Below the pieces are notes generated by a model that made no database searches, was not told the DNA's origin, and saw only the letters and a program-made list of their open reading frames with translations. Position numbers and translations under genes: made by a program. A stretch of DNA of 64,000 bases from Peromyscus leucopus. Its lineage: Eukaryota > Chordata > Mammalia > Rodentia > Cricetidae. Location: positions 2,093,501 to 2,157,500 of the forward strand of contig NC_051069.1 in the NCBI RefSeq assembly GCF_004664715.2. Direction: 5' to 3'. Positions 62,160-64,000 of this stretch are shown here, piece after piece (position 1 is the first letter of the stretch; each line of letters starts with the position of its first letter).

Positions 62160-62960
62160 AAGGGGAAAGGCTGGGACGCAGGGGGGCGGACCCGGTAGCC
62201 GCAGGTCCGCGCAGGCGCAGACCTACCGACGTGAGAGGGCGTGAAGGTCCGGCGCGCTTGCTTTCCGAACTGTCGTAAAAGGCCCCCGGTGTCGCGCTCG
62301 CGCAGTCGGGGAGGGCCGGGCCAGGCTGCGGCGGCGGCGATGGTGGCGGGGTGCCGGGACTGCGCGGCGTAGACACGCCGGCCGTTCAGGGTCGCCAGCG
62401 CGCGTGGGCCGCGATCGGGCGTTCCGAGCCGGGTTGGGTCGAGCCGGGCTGAGTCGCACGCTCGGCCGCGGCGTTGACAGACGCCCTCCTCAGGAGAGCC
62501 ACCCGGCCCGCCTCAGCCTCGCCTCGCCTGGTCGGGTGCTATTTGCCGGCCCGCGCCAGCGAGCCCCGGACCTGGCCGCACGGGGGCTGCGGACTCGGGT
62601 GAGGGCGCCGGCGGAAGGGGGGTGCGGGGGAGGGGAGCGGCGCGGCGGCGGCGCTTGCGCGCGGCGGGGGAGGGGCCGAGCTGTGGGGAGAAAGAGGAAG
62701 GGCCGCGGCCGGCGGCTGGGGTCGGCGGCAGGGGGATGACCGCGGGTCCCGGGCGGCGCGGAGCGGCTCATTGTGTCCCGGCGAGAGTCCGTCCGCGGAC
62801 ACACCCACAGCCTCCCGCGAGGGAGTGGGTGAGGGGATCGCGCCCTGTCGCCGCTGCTCGCCGGCAGGACGGGGGCTGAAGGCCGAGGCGTGGGGGTGAC
62901 AATGGAGTGAAGAAGGTAACCGGGGCCGAAGCCGGGAGCCGCCCGGGGCGGGCGAGCACC
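62160..62960 (+). promoter_or_regulatory. Rnf111: CpG-island promoter, probably Rnf111
   Basis: Sharp change from AT-rich DNA to about 75% GC with dense CpG. cgcgcaggcgca (62208-62219) resembles an NRF-1 site, and 'gatggtggcgg' (62339-62349) resembles a YY1-type element. No TATA box. Assignment rests on mammalian gene order (SLTM minus, RNF111 plus, head to head) and the fact that RNF111 begins with a non-coding GC-rich exon. RNF111/Arkadia is a RING E3 ligase acting in TGF-beta signalling and on SUMO chains. Confidence 0.7.
62330..62598 (+). other. Rnf111: Candidate non-coding first exon (3' end at 62598)
   Basis: GC-rich leader ending GACTCGG|gtgagg, a good donor. The start is only a guess. 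An alternative or longer exon could end at 62915 (TGAAGAAG|gtaacc). No initiator with a long frame occurs; the ATG at 62902 is followed at once by TGA. Open frames here follow from GC content. Confidence 0.4.
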
Positions 62961-63639
62961 CCGCAGTCCGTGGAGCAGGAGACAGACCCGTCTGATAGTG
63001 TGTGGAGTTGGCTGGTTAGTCATTAAAAAAAGATGTTTTCTTTATCCTGCCTAGATAATTGATCGGAGTCAGCAGTGGTGCGGTGGATGCATCGGTTTTT
63101 GTACTGAGAAGTAGAGGTTTGTCACCACACTTCCTAGATTATAGGGCTTTATAGACAATGTCTTAAAGCTAATGTGAGTTTTAGCATCAAAAAACAAAAC
63201 AAAACAAAAAAACCCCAAAACAAAAACAAACCCCCCAAAACCCAGGAGGTTATAGCGCCTTCATTTAATTTGCTCTTGTCTGTAGTGTGGGGTGACTCCA
63301 TTGTATTGTTGAGAGCTTTCCTCCTCCTTGATTTATGTACAGAGTGAGTTTAGAACTCCTGAGGAGTGTCGAGCCCGCTGACAGAGACTTCATTGTAAGA
63401 GTTCTGATAGCTCTTGAACCAAACTTCGTTCCATTTGGCAGTTTAATCTAATTTCCTTGTTTTTGGTACCTCTTTAATCAAAAAGAACAGAATGGGGGGA
63501 AGAAATGGACCGATGTTCCATCTCCTTGCCTATTTGTGTTTGGAAAAGCTATCATGTGATTTTGAGTTTACGTAGACATTCTTCCCGTAATTCTGATTTT
63601 ACTTAGCTTTATTAGGATAGGGATGTACATAAAAAAAAA
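62961..63639 (+). other. Presumed first intron of Rnf111
   Basis: AT-rich after the island, with an A/C-rich low-complexity tract at 63189-63245. No coding exon seen up to the window end. Confidence 0.5.
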
Positions 63640-63840
63640 AAAAAGATTCCAATGGGTGTATGTCAGTGTGTGCCTCTGCGTGTGAGTGCAGGTGCCTGTG
63701 GAGGCCAGAATGACCTAGTATTCTGGAGCTGGAGTTAAGGGAGGTTTTGCACTGCCCTGTGGAGGTGCTGGGACCCCCATGTTGGGTCCTCTGCAAGAAT
63801 AGTAAGTGCTCTTGACTCCAAACCATTTCTGTCTATCAAC
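63640..63840 (-). mobile_element. B2 SINE, diverged
   Basis: 'gtgtatgtcagtgtgtgcct', 'ctggagctggagttaaggga' and 'aagtgctcttgactccaaac'. Confidence 0.7.
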
Positions 63841-64000
63841 TCGGGATCTATAATTTGATAGTTTGTTACTATGTGGTTTTGTTTTTGCTCGTTCTTTTAG
63901 TAAAAATGTTTATTTAGAAACTAGTAACTGTAGTATTTTGTTACATTGTGGCACAGGTCACAGGAAGCTCTTCTACTCTAAAGAGAAACAAATTATTTAG

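Noticed and set aside
62404..62739. 111-codon frame in the right CpG island
   Set aside because: No ATG in good context linked to a known protein; the GC-rich leader of RNF111-type genes is non-coding.

Overview
The window is vertebrate nuclear DNA from a muroid rodent. It is crowded with B1, B2/B3, B4 and ID SINEs, rodent L1 3' ends, MaLR and ERV LTRs and long microsatellites, and it has split genes with CpG-island promoters. B1 copies read as the 'ctttgcgcctttcctggaact' and 'ttttggtgcctgtcctgga' variants rather than the usual Mus consensus. The two ERV LTR types resemble those I associate with cricetids (deer mouse, vole, hamster). Cricetidae is therefore likely; the species cannot be read.

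Left third (1-17,990): the first five coding exons of Sltm (SAFB-like transcription modulator), on the minus strand. They lie at 17317-17150, 16259-16172, 5047-4983, 2502-2302 and 1462-1415, joining without frameshift into 570 nt (190 codons). This covers the Ala-rich N-terminus, the SAP DNA-binding domain and the start of the acidic linker. The rest of the gene (RRM and Arg/Glu-rich C-terminus) lies off the left edge. The promoter is a CpG island around 16,850-17,990.

Middle (about 18,000-62,100): 44 kb of intergenic DNA with no protein-coding gene that I can support. It is a layered repeat landscape: a mosaic ancient L1 (25.3-29.0 kb), another L1 carrying an RPL30 retrocopy with target-site duplications (35.4-37.0 kb), a U6 snRNA pseudogene split by an ID element (43.7-43.9 kb), L1 3'UTRs at 38.4-38.8 and 58.3-59.0 kb, LTRs, a 23-bp minisatellite grown inside a tRNA-derived SINE (20.98-21.40 kb), and microsatellites that arose in SINE heads or tails.

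Right edge (62,160-64,000): a second CpG island and candidate non-coding first exon(s) on the plus strand. In mammals the gene divergent from SLTM is RNF111 (Arkadia), so this is most likely the Rnf111 promoter; that is synteny-based inference, since no RNF111 coding exon is in the window. The two promoters fire outward, Sltm to the left and Rnf111 to the right, about 45 kb apart.

There are no operons, CRISPR arrays or prokaryotic-type systems. The interesting content is repeat biology and a few splice and structural oddities in Sltm.
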